Shown here: positions 25,730 to 35,326 of the stretch, in pieces
Layout of the letters: each line of letters opens with the position of its first letter
Numbering within the stretch: position 1 is the first letter of the stretch
Source of the DNA: Chitinophaga rhizophila
GTDB taxonomy: Bacteria; Bacteroidota; Bacteroidia; Chitinophagales; Chitinophagaceae
Assembly: GCF_019492185.1 (NCBI RefSeq)
Contig: NZ_JAICCF010000001.1
Location: 558,001-622,000 of the forward strand
Length of the DNA: 64,000 nt
Reading direction: 5' to 3'
The notes under the pieces: generated by a model
What the model saw: the letters and a program-made list of their open reading frames with translations, nothing else
Database searches by the model: none
What the model was told of the DNA's origin: nothing
Made by a program: the position numbers and the translations under genes

Positions 25730-26662
25730 TTATCCAAACGTTCTAAACGTTTTCTGAGTAGCTTCCTGTTCCTCTGGTACATATGTAGGCATAATAGGCT
25801 GGACCATCTCCCCATTGTCACCAGGAGGTTTTAATCCAAAGCTTGACCAACCTGAGCTCCAATACAGTATTAATTCCTTCCAATATGGAATATCTTTACC
25901 AGGTAACTTTTGTCCAGCAAGGTCAAACACTTCCCTTAATTCATCCCTATACTCAGGATAATAGCATTGATCCTCTTCGTCAAACACCGGCATGTAGAGA
26001 TCCAAATGATCTGTGATCTCATTAAGCAGATACAACCGGAGATCCCATCCATATATAATAGTATCGGACCCATAAACAGAGAGCACGGGACGATCAGCCA
26101 GACCTGCCTGACTAACTAAAAATCTATGTGATGTAAGCGGTAGTAATTTCGGTGCTTTCGCATACCAGTCGGCAAAAATGCGTTCTTTCTCTTCTACAGA
26201 CGCTGGCCTGGCGCCCCAGGACTTTAGCCATACACCCTGGGATGGTGATACATCCTCAAATATGGTCCCATAAGGCCAGTCTAGTTTAGAAACGATTTCA
26301 TCCTCATCTTCCAACCAATTGTAGAAAAAGGATCGTTGATAAGTTTGGGTTTCTCCTTCTTCTTCATACTCATTTACCTCTTTCCTGTCTATGGTATGCA
26401 GAATGTGTAAGAAGGCTCTATGCTCTGGCATAAACGTGATGCCATACTTTGCTTCGATGGAATCGATTTGTTCATTGGTCATTCCGATCCATTTTGCCCC
26501 TTCTGCCCATTCAGGACAGGGATATCCCTCTGTATTGTTTGAGGATTTGCTTTTACTCCAGAATGCTTCCGTTCTTTCCTTCACCCAGTAAAAAAAATCA
26601 TTATAGTCTTCAGGAATGAGCAATGCTTGCTTTTTATGCATAAGGGACTTAAAAAAGTTCAA
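25730..26662 (-). CDS. SMI1/KNR4 (SUKH) superfamily protein, second copy
   Basis: A 310-residue soluble protein. The SUKH signature is AKWIGMTNEQIDSIEAKYG followed by FMPEHRAFLHILH. It also has FFYNWLEDEDEI, RPVLSVYGSDTIIYGWDL and YLLNEITDHLDLY. It is a clear paralogue of the protein at 4774-5562, with about 45 extra residues at the C-terminus. No toxin gene is visible next to it, so an immunity role would have to be against an incoming or distant toxin. It opens an accessory stretch of minus-strand genes. Confidence 0.75.
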   Translation of the reverse strand: MNFFKSLMHKKQALLIPEDYNDFFYWVKERTEAFWSKSKSSNNTEGYPCPEWAEGAKWIGMTNEQIDSIEAKYGITFMPEHRAFLHILHTIDRKEVNEYEEEGETQTYQRSFFYNWLEDEDEIVSKLDWPYGTIFEDVSPSQGVWLKSWGARPASVEEKERIFADWYAKAPKLLPLTSHRFLVSQAGLADRPVLSVYGSDTIIYGWDLRLYLLNEITDHLDLYMPVFDEEDQCYYPEYRDELREVFDLAGQKLPGKDIPYWKELILYWSSGWSSFGLKPPGDNGEMVQPIMPTYVPEEQEATQKTFRTFG

Positions 26663-26811
26663 GATGTTGATAGGGGATCAGATTTAACATGACTAAAAAT
26701 TATTCTCTAAGAAAATTGATTTGGAAGGCGTGGGCTTTCGATATTTTATCTTTTACTTATTGTGAATGTAAATTAATCCATCAGCATCCAAAAAACAGGC
26801 AATAATTATTG

Positions 26812-27474
26812 CTATTGAAAAGCAGTATAGAATACAGTATCAATAAAGAAAAGTGTATTGGATTTGACTATAACATTCTCGTCGTGTATATCCTCAAGTA
26901 TCAAACCTAGTTCCTTATTATAATAGTTATTAGTGGGCAGTCCTTTTCTTAATGTATTTTCAAAACCATTGTATGCCAGTAATTTCTTAACATCTAATAA
27001 GTCAACTACATCGTCTGCTGTAACAAATGGCTGTTTTAAGACGGCAAAGAAATCATCTTCAATTTCAATAAATCCAAGAAAACTATAAGCTGTATTTGGA
27101 AAAAGAAGATTGTGAATCACGATGCTGTTAAAGAACTCCAGCCAGGTAGCGTAGTAAATTCCATCATTGATTTTAATGACACTTTTTGTTTCTGCTTCAA
27201 AATAAACTTTTGCTTCACCTCCTCTCGCAAGAAATTGGGATTCGCTTGGGGCTTGTTCTATTAATAGAGCGTTTTCTAAGGCATATTTCCTTAAGAATTC
27301 GACCTGCTCTTTTTTTGAGATTGATTTACTTTCGAAGTCTCTCTTAACCGTTGTACTTGTGCTAAAGCTTGAGCATAGGATATTTCTGGTTGCTGTGCAA
27401 TTATCTGTTGCCCCCTCAATGATAACTCCGTCAATGATATTTTTAAGTTTACTTCTGGTATCATTAATATTCAT
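26812..27474 (-). CDS. Kinase-like protein (polyvalent-type fold), function unknown
   Basis: A 220-residue protein from ATG 27474 (MNINDTRSK). The C-terminal two thirds have an eukaryotic-like kinase layout: a glycine loop ARGGEAKVYFE, an ATP-lysine strand SVIKIND, a catalytic-loop-like EDIHDENVI and a metal-binding aspartate strand LFFIDTVFY. Proteins with this arrangement occur as putative polyvalent protein kinase domains on mobile elements. The N-terminal 60 residues are unrecognised. It lies between SUKH and SWIM genes. Catalytic activity is inferred and may be absent. Confidence 0.6.
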   Translation of the reverse strand: MNINDTRSKLKNIIDGVIIEGATDNCTATRNILCSSFSTSTTVKRDFESKSISKKEQVEFLRKYALENALLIEQAPSESQFLARGGEAKVYFEAETKSVIKINDGIYYATWLEFFNSIVIHNLLFPNTAYSFLGFIEIEDDFFAVLKQPFVTADDVVDLLDVKKLLAYNGFENTLRKGLPTNNYYNKELGLILEDIHDENVIVKSNTLFFIDTVFYTAFQ

Positions 27475-27714
27475 TTGAAGTAAAATTACCAAAAAAATGG
27501 AAAACACGCGAATAGGCTATTCAAATGAATACAAACATCTGTAAATCAAATAAATATATTCATATATTTAAATATACTCATTGTAAAATGAAGCTATCTT
27601 CTCCAGATCTGATAAGAATAGGTTCGAAAGTTGTCCCTCCCACCCCGCAGAAAGTAAAAGTGGATATATTTAAGCAAGGACTTGCTTATTATATCCACTT
27701 TACTTATTTAAGGC

Positions 27715-29472
27715 TCACGTCATCTTAGTTCGTATATTGATAACCCTACGCAGTTCATCTATCATAGCAGGCCTCCGGGGATATTTACGGCATATCTCCT
27801 CTGCAACGAAAATGATTTCGTCTTTTCCCACAGGAATAGTCTCTATTACCATTATCATTTTACTAGCCAAATCCGCATATTCCCGACGGTTTCCTACTAT
27901 ATCACCTTTCCGTTCAAAGGCGGGAAGATATAATGCTAATAGCTGTACGGGGTAAATATTCAATAAATGATCATGATATTGTAATAACCGATCCAAATCT
28001 ATTTCATTGCTTATAAGGCTTAGTAACCGATCCCAATATTTTTCTTCGATATAGATAGGGGCGAGTAAACCGAGCAATAATGTATGTGGTGAGTACCATA
28101 CCTTTCCCTTCTCATTTTGATATTTGGTTTCAACCCTTGATATTATTTCCTCAATGTATTCTTCTATTTCTTGCTCCCACGCAGCAATATCATAGCTACT
28201 CTTCCATTGATTGTAATAAATCAGATGGAAGCCTCGATCAAAAGCAAAATGCTTTGTGTAATACCTTATTGTTTCTATATCGTTTTCTAAAACAGCAATC
28301 TGTAGCAGCTCCTTCTCCCACCCCGTCACTATCCCTGGATGGTCTTTTTTTCTGGCAATTTCAATTCCTTCAATTATTAATTTCTTTGCGGAAAAAAAAT
28401 CTCTTTCTTCTACCAAACGACTTACCTCGCCGCGTCTAACATCAACAATATCCAAATTTTTTTGAACAAGTGCCTGAGCATCACTAATATTACCTATAGT
28501 TTTTAAAAACGCTATTTTCCGCACGAGAAAATAATCTTTCCTGTAAGAATATTCGGCTGTTGATGCCTTTTTAATCTGACCATCAATAAAATTTAAATAA
28601 GAAGTATGCTTATTTAACTTTATGGCGAGGATAGAATAGATATTTACCATATCATATCCAAAATCACCATAATCAAAATAGATGGGAAGGCTTATCGCTG
28701 ATTGTACAAAGCTGAAAATTTCTTTCTGTACTTCTATTGTTACGCTTACTTCTTCCGCTATATTCTTTATCAATCCTATAGAACTATTGATAATATCTCC
28801 AATGTAGCCACTAGAGTCATCACAATAAGTAATTATTTCAATAACTTCTATCAATACCGATCGTGCTATAATAAACGCATTGAGAAAAGTACCCTTTTCT
28901 ATAAGAAGCTGGCTTTCATCAAGTAATCCATTAATCTCATTTGCCAGTCCATAAATAGATCTATAATCAATGTAATCTCCACTCGAACGGCTCCTTATCA
29001 AACTTTTTAAATGTTTGGTATAGCTTTTAGCTATATCCATTTGACTATCTTTATCTGCGAAGTAACGTTGAACTAATGATTTGAACTTTTTATCACTTGC
29101 AGCATGAGCCTGAATAAATTCCTGATATTCTTCCAGGCTTATTTTCTGCAATAACTTCTTAAAATCAGTTTTCGTAGCAGTCTTCTTTTTCACAATATTG
29201 TCCAGTAATTCTTCCCTGAGAATAAATAAAACAGCTACCATATGTTTGCACATATCACCGTCATAGGGGCAATCGCATGAATATGATTCTATTTTTTTAT
29301 TTCCCGAAAGTTTCACCTCTACTTCATATGTATCGCTTCCCATCACTTCCGCGTACCATAAACCTTCTTCAGTTTCTTCCAGATCCACAACAGCATCATT
29401 CTCAAAATATTCCCTTCCCCGAAATACAATCTTATCACTTATCTGTAATTCAAAATTTTTTAAATTGAGCAT
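27715..29472 (-). CDS. SWIM zinc-finger domain protein
   Basis: A 585-residue protein from ATG 29472 (MLNLKNF). The SWIM motif C-x-C-x6-C-x-H is at residues 66-77 (CDCPYDGDMCKH). The rest is a long alpha-helical region without a clear family. SWIM domains bind DNA or protein, and bacterial examples are often found near SWI2/SNF2 helicases, but none is present here. The gene has low-GC, AAA-rich codons like its neighbours in the 25.7-30.2 kb accessory stretch. Confidence 0.8.
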   Translation of the reverse strand: MLNLKNFELQISDKIVFRGREYFENDAVVDLEETEEGLWYAEVMGSDTYEVEVKLSGNKKIESYSCDCPYDGDMCKHMVAVLFILREELLDNIVKKKTATKTDFKKLLQKISLEEYQEFIQAHAASDKKFKSLVQRYFADKDSQMDIAKSYTKHLKSLIRSRSSGDYIDYRSIYGLANEINGLLDESQLLIEKGTFLNAFIIARSVLIEVIEIITYCDDSSGYIGDIINSSIGLIKNIAEEVSVTIEVQKEIFSFVQSAISLPIYFDYGDFGYDMVNIYSILAIKLNKHTSYLNFIDGQIKKASTAEYSYRKDYFLVRKIAFLKTIGNISDAQALVQKNLDIVDVRRGEVSRLVEERDFFSAKKLIIEGIEIARKKDHPGIVTGWEKELLQIAVLENDIETIRYYTKHFAFDRGFHLIYYNQWKSSYDIAAWEQEIEEYIEEIISRVETKYQNEKGKVWYSPHTLLLGLLAPIYIEEKYWDRLLSLISNEIDLDRLLQYHDHLLNIYPVQLLALYLPAFERKGDIVGNRREYADLASKMIMVIETIPVGKDEIIFVAEEICRKYPRRPAMIDELRRVINIRTKMT

Positions 29473-29622
29473 CTGATCAATTCTTTTATTATCCAAATAA
29501 ATTATCAATAGTTATACTATTCTGAACTATACTATTCCCATTCATATTTTTGACCACTCCAAAAGTGGTGATCATGGTCAAAAAAATAGTTTTCCTGGTA
29601 CATGTTGCCATTCGGAAAGTGT

Positions 29623-30103
29623 CTATTTTATCTCGTAACACCCCTGGTACTTTTTATCAATAGCAAAAGGAGCAATAGAAAACGTCATTTCACAAACGTT
29701 AATAACATCATCCTTTCTATCAATAACAAGGTCTATTTGGCGTTTATTTCCGTCACCCGTATTTATCCAGGAAGAATTGCTTGTTTGAACACCGCTAATA
29801 CCCAGAGCACGTTGAATTTCTGACAAATGCATGGTTTCCCTGTATAAATTTGATGTAAAACAGGGAATAAAATCGATTAGTTGGTAAAGGCTACCTTTCT
29901 CTTTTTACCAAATGATGTATACTTACGTATAAAGCCGCCTTCTTCCAGTTCATTTAGTATTCTTGTTGTACTTCCAGCATTAGATAGCGCGGTATCATCA
30001 ATTATCTCGGAATGTGTTAATCCTTTGGCTTTTGAGCAGTCTCAGATTCCTTTGCCAGCTTCAATACTTTTAATTCTTTTTCCCGTCAAATTAACTTGCC
30101 CAT
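29623..30103 (-). pseudogene. Decayed AAA-type ATP-binding protein gene
   Basis: Three pieces of one protein family appear in order on the minus strand. At the right end, ATG 30103 reads MGKLI-stop-REKELKVLK, the usual (V)GREKEI start of these ATPases, with an in-frame stop. Next, around 29880-30050, comes LTHSEIIDDTALSNAG and RILNELEEGGFIRKYTSFGKKR, the family's winged helix. Last, 29623-29832 reads HLSEIQRALGISGVQTSNSSW and IDLVIDRKDDVINVCEMTFS, the C-terminal nuclease-like (PD-(D/E)xK) part. Walker A and B segments are missing, so the gene has lost its core through deletion and carries frameshifts. Confidence 0.72.
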
Positions 30104-30111
30104 AACATCAA

Positions 30112-30173
30112 TTTGGCTCTAAATCCACAAAAATAATACGTTAGAGCCAAATTGGTGTTCTATTTGGCTCTAA
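30112..30173. repeat. Three copies of an 11-bp element before the ATPase remnant
   Basis: TTTGGCTCTAA is present at 30112-30122 and 30163-30173, and in reverse (TTAGAGCCAAA) at 30141-30151. The cluster lies directly before the start of the decayed ATPase and may have been its promoter-operator. Confidence 0.7.
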
Positions 30174-30542
30174 CATATCAAAAAAAGAAAAAGCATAAAT
30201 AATTAATAAAAGTGTGATTTTTCTTCCATATATCACGCGAAGTATTCCAATCCCCTTCAATAGCATGGGTAAGCAATTGGAATCTAAATGACTGATTTTC
30301 AACTCTACGTATTATACGACAATGGGGCCGGCTCAATTCAGGACGCACTACGTCCCAAATCTCAAATGGCAGAACTTTAGATAAGATTAGAATATGCTAG
30401 TCACGCGATATAGTTTAACTTTACCATAATCACAGCAATAATGCCCCAGATTACAAGCCCTTAGCTTGGCAACGACTGTTTAGTTTGGCCCTATTTAATT
30501 TTCTGTTTCCCTTTTAAATCACTCAAAAAATCATTCCTATTT
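30174..30542. other. Intergenic between ATPase remnant and esterase
   Basis: No supported gene. A minus-strand frame without ATG is open for about 70 codons (about 30180-30400) and reads LPFEIWDVVRPELSRPHC and similar. It may be a fragment of an unidentified gene. The esterase start at 30543 is preceded by an AT-rich stretch. Confidence 0.35.
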
Positions 30543-33422
30543 ATGAAAAGAACATTAAAGCTCATTGGCTTATACCTATTGCTTTTAACATTTATCAACG
30601 AAGAAACCAATGCTCAAATGGTTATGAGCAGGCAAGCGAAAACTTTAACGACTTCCAACGGTGAAAACTTCTATGCTTATGAATATAGACCACAAGGTTA
30701 CAACCCAACTGGTAATATCATGCACCCGCTAATCATTTTCCTGCACGGTATTGGTGAACGTAGTGACAATATCAACGATTTACCAAAACTTGAGAATCTC
30801 GGACTTCCTCTAGTCATAAAAGATGGTAGTACAATGGCGTTTAACTGGAATGGAAATACTGAATCTTTTGTAGTCATGGCACCTATGAGCCGCGCCAGTA
30901 GTTCCATTAACAATTTAAGTAGATGGAACACTGAATATATTCAAGCAACTATCGATTACGCTATAAACAATCTTAAGGTGGACACCAACAGGATTTATCT
31001 TACAGGCCTAAGCTATGGAGGAGGAGGAACATTGAACTATATCTCCGTAAATACTAGTTTCATCCGAAGAATTGCGGCAGCGGCACCAGTATCTTCACCA
31101 GCTCATTTCAACTCCAACGGGCCAACTTATGTGAAAAATGCAAACCTTCCCCTCTGGGCGTTTGTAGGCGCATTAGATGACCTAACACCCCCAATACACA
31201 GTGAAAATGTAGTAAATGGCATTAATTCGCTTAACCCCGCTGTGCGTGCCAGACTTTCCATTATCGCTAACGGAGCACACGACTGGAAAACATACAATGC
31301 TGTCTATTATCACTTAAATCAACCAAACGGGGTTTATGAAAATCCTATTAGTTTATATGAATGGTTTCTTGGTCAAAATAAAAGTCTTCCCGCAAACATA
31401 TTGCCCGTTGCAAATGCCGGACCTACACAAAACATTTCAACAATTCCTGGAAATGCAACTTTGGATGGAAGTGGTTCCAGTGATGCAGACGGAATAGTAA
31501 GGTATTTGTGGAGACAGATTTCCGGACCGAAGACCATTACTATATCCAATACCTATACCAGCTCAACGACTGCTGCGGCTGCTCACAAAACAAAGAACAT
31601 TTCCGGCCTGACAATAGCCGGTACATATCAATTTGAACTAACTGTAGTTGATGCCCGAGCGGGTATATCGAAAAGTGTTGTCAGCATTAATGTTACCACA
31701 CCTACCAATGGTAAAGCTGTAACCTTTAATGCTATAGGAGGTAGAATAATTGCGGGAAACGTTGCCCAATTTAAAAACGCCACTGCTTTTACCGTCGAAG
31801 CGTACTTCAAATATGATGGTACTGCCACAGACTGGACAAATGCGGAAGCCGGCATTTTCCGTAACTATGTCAGTAATACCGACAGAATCAGGTTGTATGT
31901 GCAGAAAGCAACTAACTCTATTCACTTTACATTGGCCAATGGTACAGATGTTAAAGGATATACCGCAGCTAATGCAGTAAGCCCTGATACATGGTATCAT
32001 GTTGCTGCCGTATTTGATGGCACACAAACAGGCAATGCCGACCGGATGAAAATCTATATTAACGGTGTGCAGCAAACACTTAGTTTTACAGGCACTATTC
32101 CTGCCATTACTTCCGGATCAACGCCCGTATGCCATTTTGGTGGAGACCCTAGTGCATCCCTACTGCTGGCTATTGATGAGGTACGTGTTTGGAGTACAGC
32201 ACTTACGTCCAGTACCATCAATTCCTGGAAAAACAAATTGCTGGGCAACTGCCACCCAAATGCCAATAGTCTGTTTTTATACTGGCCGTTGGATGATGAT
32301 ACCAATCCATCATACGCCGCTGCTGGGTTGGGTACCTCATACCCCAGCCCTATCTTCTATAATAGCTATATCCAAAGTCCATTAGGATTAGATCCCATCC
32401 CATGTCCGGTTGATCTCGGAAAAGCGGTAACTTTTAATGCTATAGGAGGTAGGATAATTGCGGGAAACGTTGCCCAATTTAAAAACGCCACTGCTTTTAC
32501 CGTAGAAGCGTACTTCAAATATGATGGTACTGCCACAGACTGGACAAATGCGGAAGCCGGCATTTTCCGTAACTATGTGAGTAATACCGACAGAATCAGG
32601 TTGTATGTGCAAAAAGCAACTAACTCTGTTCACTTTACATTAGCCAATGGTACGGATGTTAAAGGATACACCGCAGCTAATGTAGTAAGCCCGGATACAT
32701 GGTATCATGTTGCTGCTGTATTTGATGGCACACAAACAGGCAATACCGACCGGATGAAAATCTATATTAATGGTGTGCAGCAAACACTTAGTTTTACAGG
32801 CGCTATTCCTGCCATCACCTCCGGATCAACACCCGTATGCCATTTTGGTGGCGACCCTAGTGCATCCCTACTGCTGGCTATTGATGAGGTACGCGTTTGG
32901 GGTACGGCACTCACGTCCAGTACCATCAATTCCTGGAAAAATAAGTTGCTGGGCAACTGCCACCCAAATGCCAACAGTCTGTTTTTATACTGGCCGTTGG
33001 ATGACGATACCAATCCCTCATACGCCGCTGCTGCATTGGGCACTTCATACCCGAGCCCTATCTTTTATCATAACTATATCCAAAGTAGTCTGGCTACCGC
33101 TGCAAGTGGTTGCAATCAAGCAAGTTTAGCGCTAGCAGAATACCCTGGAAAAATAACAAATAACAAATTTTTCATTTCAAAAATATATCCAAATCCAACC
33201 GAAGGATTTTTGAGTCTTGATATAAATACTTCTATACCGGCAGTAACAACAGTTACTGTAACCGATATGTCGGGAAGGCGCGTATACCAAAAGACTACAC
33301 AACTCAATCAAGGCAGTACCAGAGAGGCACTAAATCTTACTGCTCTACCTGCAGGCACATATATATTGGATATTATCAATAATAAGGGATTGCGAACAAC
33401 ACATAAGATATTGAAACGGTAA
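30543..33422 (+). CDS. Secreted esterase-like protein with PKD, two LamG domains and T9SS type A tail
   Basis: A 959-residue protein. After a signal peptide (ending TNAQ) residues about 40-285 form an alpha/beta hydrolase of the PHB-depolymerase/feruloyl-esterase type. The nucleophile is S157 in GLSYGG, the acid D212 or D213 in GALDDLTPP and the histidine H246 in GAHDWK. A PKD-like domain (residues about 288-385) follows, then two concanavalin/LamG-type domains (about residues 390-612 and 626-848) that are almost identical, and a type A T9SS sorting domain (YPNPTEGFLSLDI ... LPAGTYILDI). The layout suggests a carbohydrate-surface esterase exported by type IX secretion. The substrate is unknown. 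Confidence 0.9.
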   Translation: MKRTLKLIGLYLLLLTFINEETNAQMVMSRQAKTLTTSNGENFYAYEYRPQGYNPTGNIMHPLIIFLHGIGERSDNINDLPKLENLGLPLVIKDGSTMAFNWNGNTESFVVMAPMSRASSSINNLSRWNTEYIQATIDYAINNLKVDTNRIYLTGLSYGGGGTLNYISVNTSFIRRIAAAAPVSSPAHFNSNGPTYVKNANLPLWAFVGALDDLTPPIHSENVVNGINSLNPAVRARLSIIANGAHDWKTYNAVYYHLNQPNGVYENPISLYEWFLGQNKSLPANILPVANAGPTQNISTIPGNATLDGSGSSDADGIVRYLWRQISGPKTITISNTYTSSTTAAAAHKTKNISGLTIAGTYQFELTVVDARAGISKSVVSINVTTPTNGKAVTFNAIGGRIIAGNVAQFKNATAFTVEAYFKYDGTATDWTNAEAGIFRNYVSNTDRIRLYVQKATNSIHFTLANGTDVKGYTAANAVSPDTWYHVAAVFDGTQTGNADRMKIYINGVQQTLSFTGTIPAITSGSTPVCHFGGDPSASLLLAIDEVRVWSTALTSSTINSWKNKLLGNCHPNANSLFLYWPLDDDTNPSYAAAGLGTSYPSPIFYNSYIQSPLGLDPIPCPVDLGKAVTFNAIGGRIIAGNVAQFKNATAFTVEAYFKYDGTATDWTNAEAGIFRNYVSNTDRIRLYVQKATNSVHFTLANGTDVKGYTAANVVSPDTWYHVAAVFDGTQTGNTDRMKIYINGVQQTLSFTGAIPAITSGSTPVCHFGGDPSASLLLAIDEVRVWGTALTSSTINSWKNKLLGNCHPNANSLFLYWPLDDDTNPSYAAAALGTSYPSPIFYHNYIQSSLATAASGCNQASLALAEYPGKITNNKFFISKIYPNPTEGFLSLDINTSIPAVTTVTVTDMSGRRVYQKTTQLNQGSTREALNLTALPAGTYILDIINNKGLRTTHKILKR
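31710..33086 (+). repeat. Tandem 669-bp duplication inside the esterase gene
   Basis: Bases 31710-32378 recur at 32418-33086 with only scattered differences, offset by 708 bases (236 codons), joined by a 39-base linker. Both copies encode a LamG domain in frame. The high DNA identity points to a recent duplication or ongoing gene conversion. Confidence 0.92.
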
Positions 33423-33437
33423 AAGACCTTGCAAGTC

Positions 33438-33480
33438 AAAGCAGGATGAGTAGCCGTGAAAAATCTACTCATCCTGCTTT
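33438..33480 (+). terminator. Strong terminator after the esterase gene
   Basis: A perfect 16-bp stem (33438-33453 with 33465-33480) and an 11-base loop, ending in TTT. It is symmetric enough to serve the convergent minus-strand gene too. Confidence 0.85.
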
Positions 33481-33540
33481 ACCTACTGATAAGCCTTATC
33501 ACCTTAAACTATCCCGGCTAATATACAGTTCAGTTGTAGG

Positions 33541-34374
33541 TTAAGTTCCAGGGGATACATTGGCAATCGCCTGGCGGTCGTTTAAAAATTCCTTTAAATC
33601 AGTAAGCCGGTCAGTATTAATGAGATCAACACCGCAGTCCAATAGCGCATTCCATACCACAGGGTTTTCAGGCGAGGCCCACAAACGCACTTTTTTGCCG
33701 TATCGATGCGCCTGTCTGACATAGTCACAAAGTATACGGCGTTCCTCTGCAGGTAAATCGCCCCGGCCGTTCCATTTCAACAAGCGGGAGTATTTGCAGC
33801 TGGCCGTTTGATAAAGGTTGGTCGTTAATGTATCTTTCTGTACCTGCATCAGGTCCTCATCTATAAAAGCAAAACGGTGTTGCTGTGCTTTTAGCAATGC
33901 AGTCGGCTTGTGCCCTGTAATGACAATGGTAACCTGACGCTGAATGATCTTTCCGTCACGATATTCTGAAAGTATTCCATGGTATTTTTTCAGCAATGTA
34001 GCCAGGGCCTGATAGGTAGGCTCACTAGCCGACTTGATATCAATCATAAGCGTGATCGGCGCATCAGGGAGGATATTTGTGCGATCAGTTCCGTTGATGC
34101 AATTGAGTAGTGGCTTAAGATACAGACGTTCAAGTGTTTTATGTAGACGTAGCTGTGGTATTACGTGAGCTACAATCAGTTGATTACGCCAGAGATAAAT
34201 GTCTGCTTCAATATAGGTATAACCATTTCCAAGTGCTTCATACAAAGGTTGTTTATGATGGTAGTCATTATGCGCATAACCATGATGAAGCGGAAGAAGC
34301 TGTGCGGCAGCAGGAAAGACAGACAATTTGATTATCAGTATTAGTGTAAATCCGAAGAACTTCAAATAATTCAT
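33541..34374 (-). CDS. Glycerophosphodiester/phosphatidylinositol phosphodiesterase-like protein
   Basis: A 277-residue secreted protein from ATG 34374. A signal peptide (FFGFTLILIIKLSVFPAAAQ) is followed by the TIM-barrel start LHHGYAHNDYHHKQPLYEAL, then YIEADIYLWRNQLIVAH with the catalytic glutamate/aspartate pair, and the closing block LDCGVDLINTDRLTDL. This matches the PI-PLC/GDPD-family proteins of Bacteroidota that carry HNDY instead of the classical HRG-ENT. The phospholipid substrate is not known. The upstream extension in the frame (to 34473) is not signal-like and was left out. Confidence 0.85.
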   Translation of the reverse strand: MNYLKFFGFTLILIIKLSVFPAAAQLLPLHHGYAHNDYHHKQPLYEALGNGYTYIEADIYLWRNQLIVAHVIPQLRLHKTLERLYLKPLLNCINGTDRTNILPDAPITLMIDIKSASEPTYQALATLLKKYHGILSEYRDGKIIQRQVTIVITGHKPTALLKAQQHRFAFIDEDLMQVQKDTLTTNLYQTASCKYSRLLKWNGRGDLPAEERRILCDYVRQAHRYGKKVRLWASPENPVVWNALLDCGVDLINTDRLTDLKEFLNDRQAIANVSPGT

Positions 34375-34564
34375 ACAACTTTCGTTTCTGCTACAAATGA
34401 AGTTGTAATCGAAAAATTTTGATGGGATAATCAGTGAGAGGCGGGCAAAAAAGCCGCTAAAGCGGACATACATTAAAAATGACCTGCTATATTAAGCATC
34501 TGTTATTGCATAGGCCATAGTCCATTTACGGGATATGCCGGAAAGAAAAAGAGCGGCGAAAGAT

Positions 34565-35326
34565 TTAGCAGCCTTCCAGCCATCGGAGAAAGGCTGATGC
34601 GTTTGCCTTGCTGATTACTATCGACTCGGGTGTTTTTACAGTAAGCTTAGCAAGCAACTTCCGGGGGAATATTTTTTCTACATTAACAATGGACAGCTTG
34701 TTAATGATGAATTGACGATTGGCGCGATAGAATACTTCAGGATCAAGCATTCTCTCCAGTTCGTCAAGCGTTGACGCTATGAAATATTGGTGATTTTTGG
34801 TTGTTCCGATTTGAACTATCGTATTTTCTAAATAAATATAAGCAATGTCGTTTACAGGAAGAGGAATGATACTTTCCCGTTGCTCTACAAGTATAGATTT
34901 TTTGTAGTTGTTTTTAAATTGTTGACTTATTTTTTCAATAGTAAGCGTTGCAGTGGCTGATTCAAAAACTGATTTCAGTGATTGATATTTCTCCATGGCT
35001 GTTTTCACCGAATCTTTAGTGATAGGCTTTAATAAATAGCTTACTGCATTTGTTTTAAAAGCATCGAGCATATATTCATCATAGGAAGTACAAAAAATTA
35101 TGGGTGCTTTGATATTGACTTCCCTGAAAATGTCAAAACACACGCCATCTGCCAGTTGAATGTCAGAAAAAATCAGATCTGGCAAGTCATTTCCTGACAA
35201 AAACTTCACACTATCTTCTATGGAATCAAGGACGGCCATTACAACATTGGATGCATCCAGATCAACCAATATTCTTTCCAATTCTTTTGCTGTATTGATT
35301 TCATTCTCTATAATTAAAATCCTCAT
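34565..35326 (-). CDS. LytTR-family response regulator
   Basis: A 253-residue regulator. The receiver domain has D55 in DLIFSDIQLADG and the K-T pattern SYLLKPIT. The C-terminal LytTR DNA-binding domain covers residues about 150-250 (VNDIAYIYLENTIVQIGT, LDELERMLDPEVFYRANRQFI). Its 5' end overlaps the upstream LytS-type kinase by 26 bases, so the two are translated together. Confidence 0.94.
   Translation of the reverse strand: MRILIIENEINTAKELERILVDLDASNVVMAVLDSIEDSVKFLSGNDLPDLIFSDIQLADGVCFDIFREVNIKAPIIFCTSYDEYMLDAFKTNAVSYLLKPITKDSVKTAMEKYQSLKSVFESATATLTIEKISQQFKNNYKKSILVEQRESIIPLPVNDIAYIYLENTIVQIGTTKNHQYFIASTLDELERMLDPEVFYRANRQFIINKLSIVNVEKIFPRKLLAKLTVKTPESIVISKANASAFLRWLEGC

Noticed and set aside
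30180..30400. Open minus-strand frame of about 70 codons without ATG
   Set aside because: It reads like protein in places but matches no family I can name and lacks a start, so it is only mentioned as a possible fragment.
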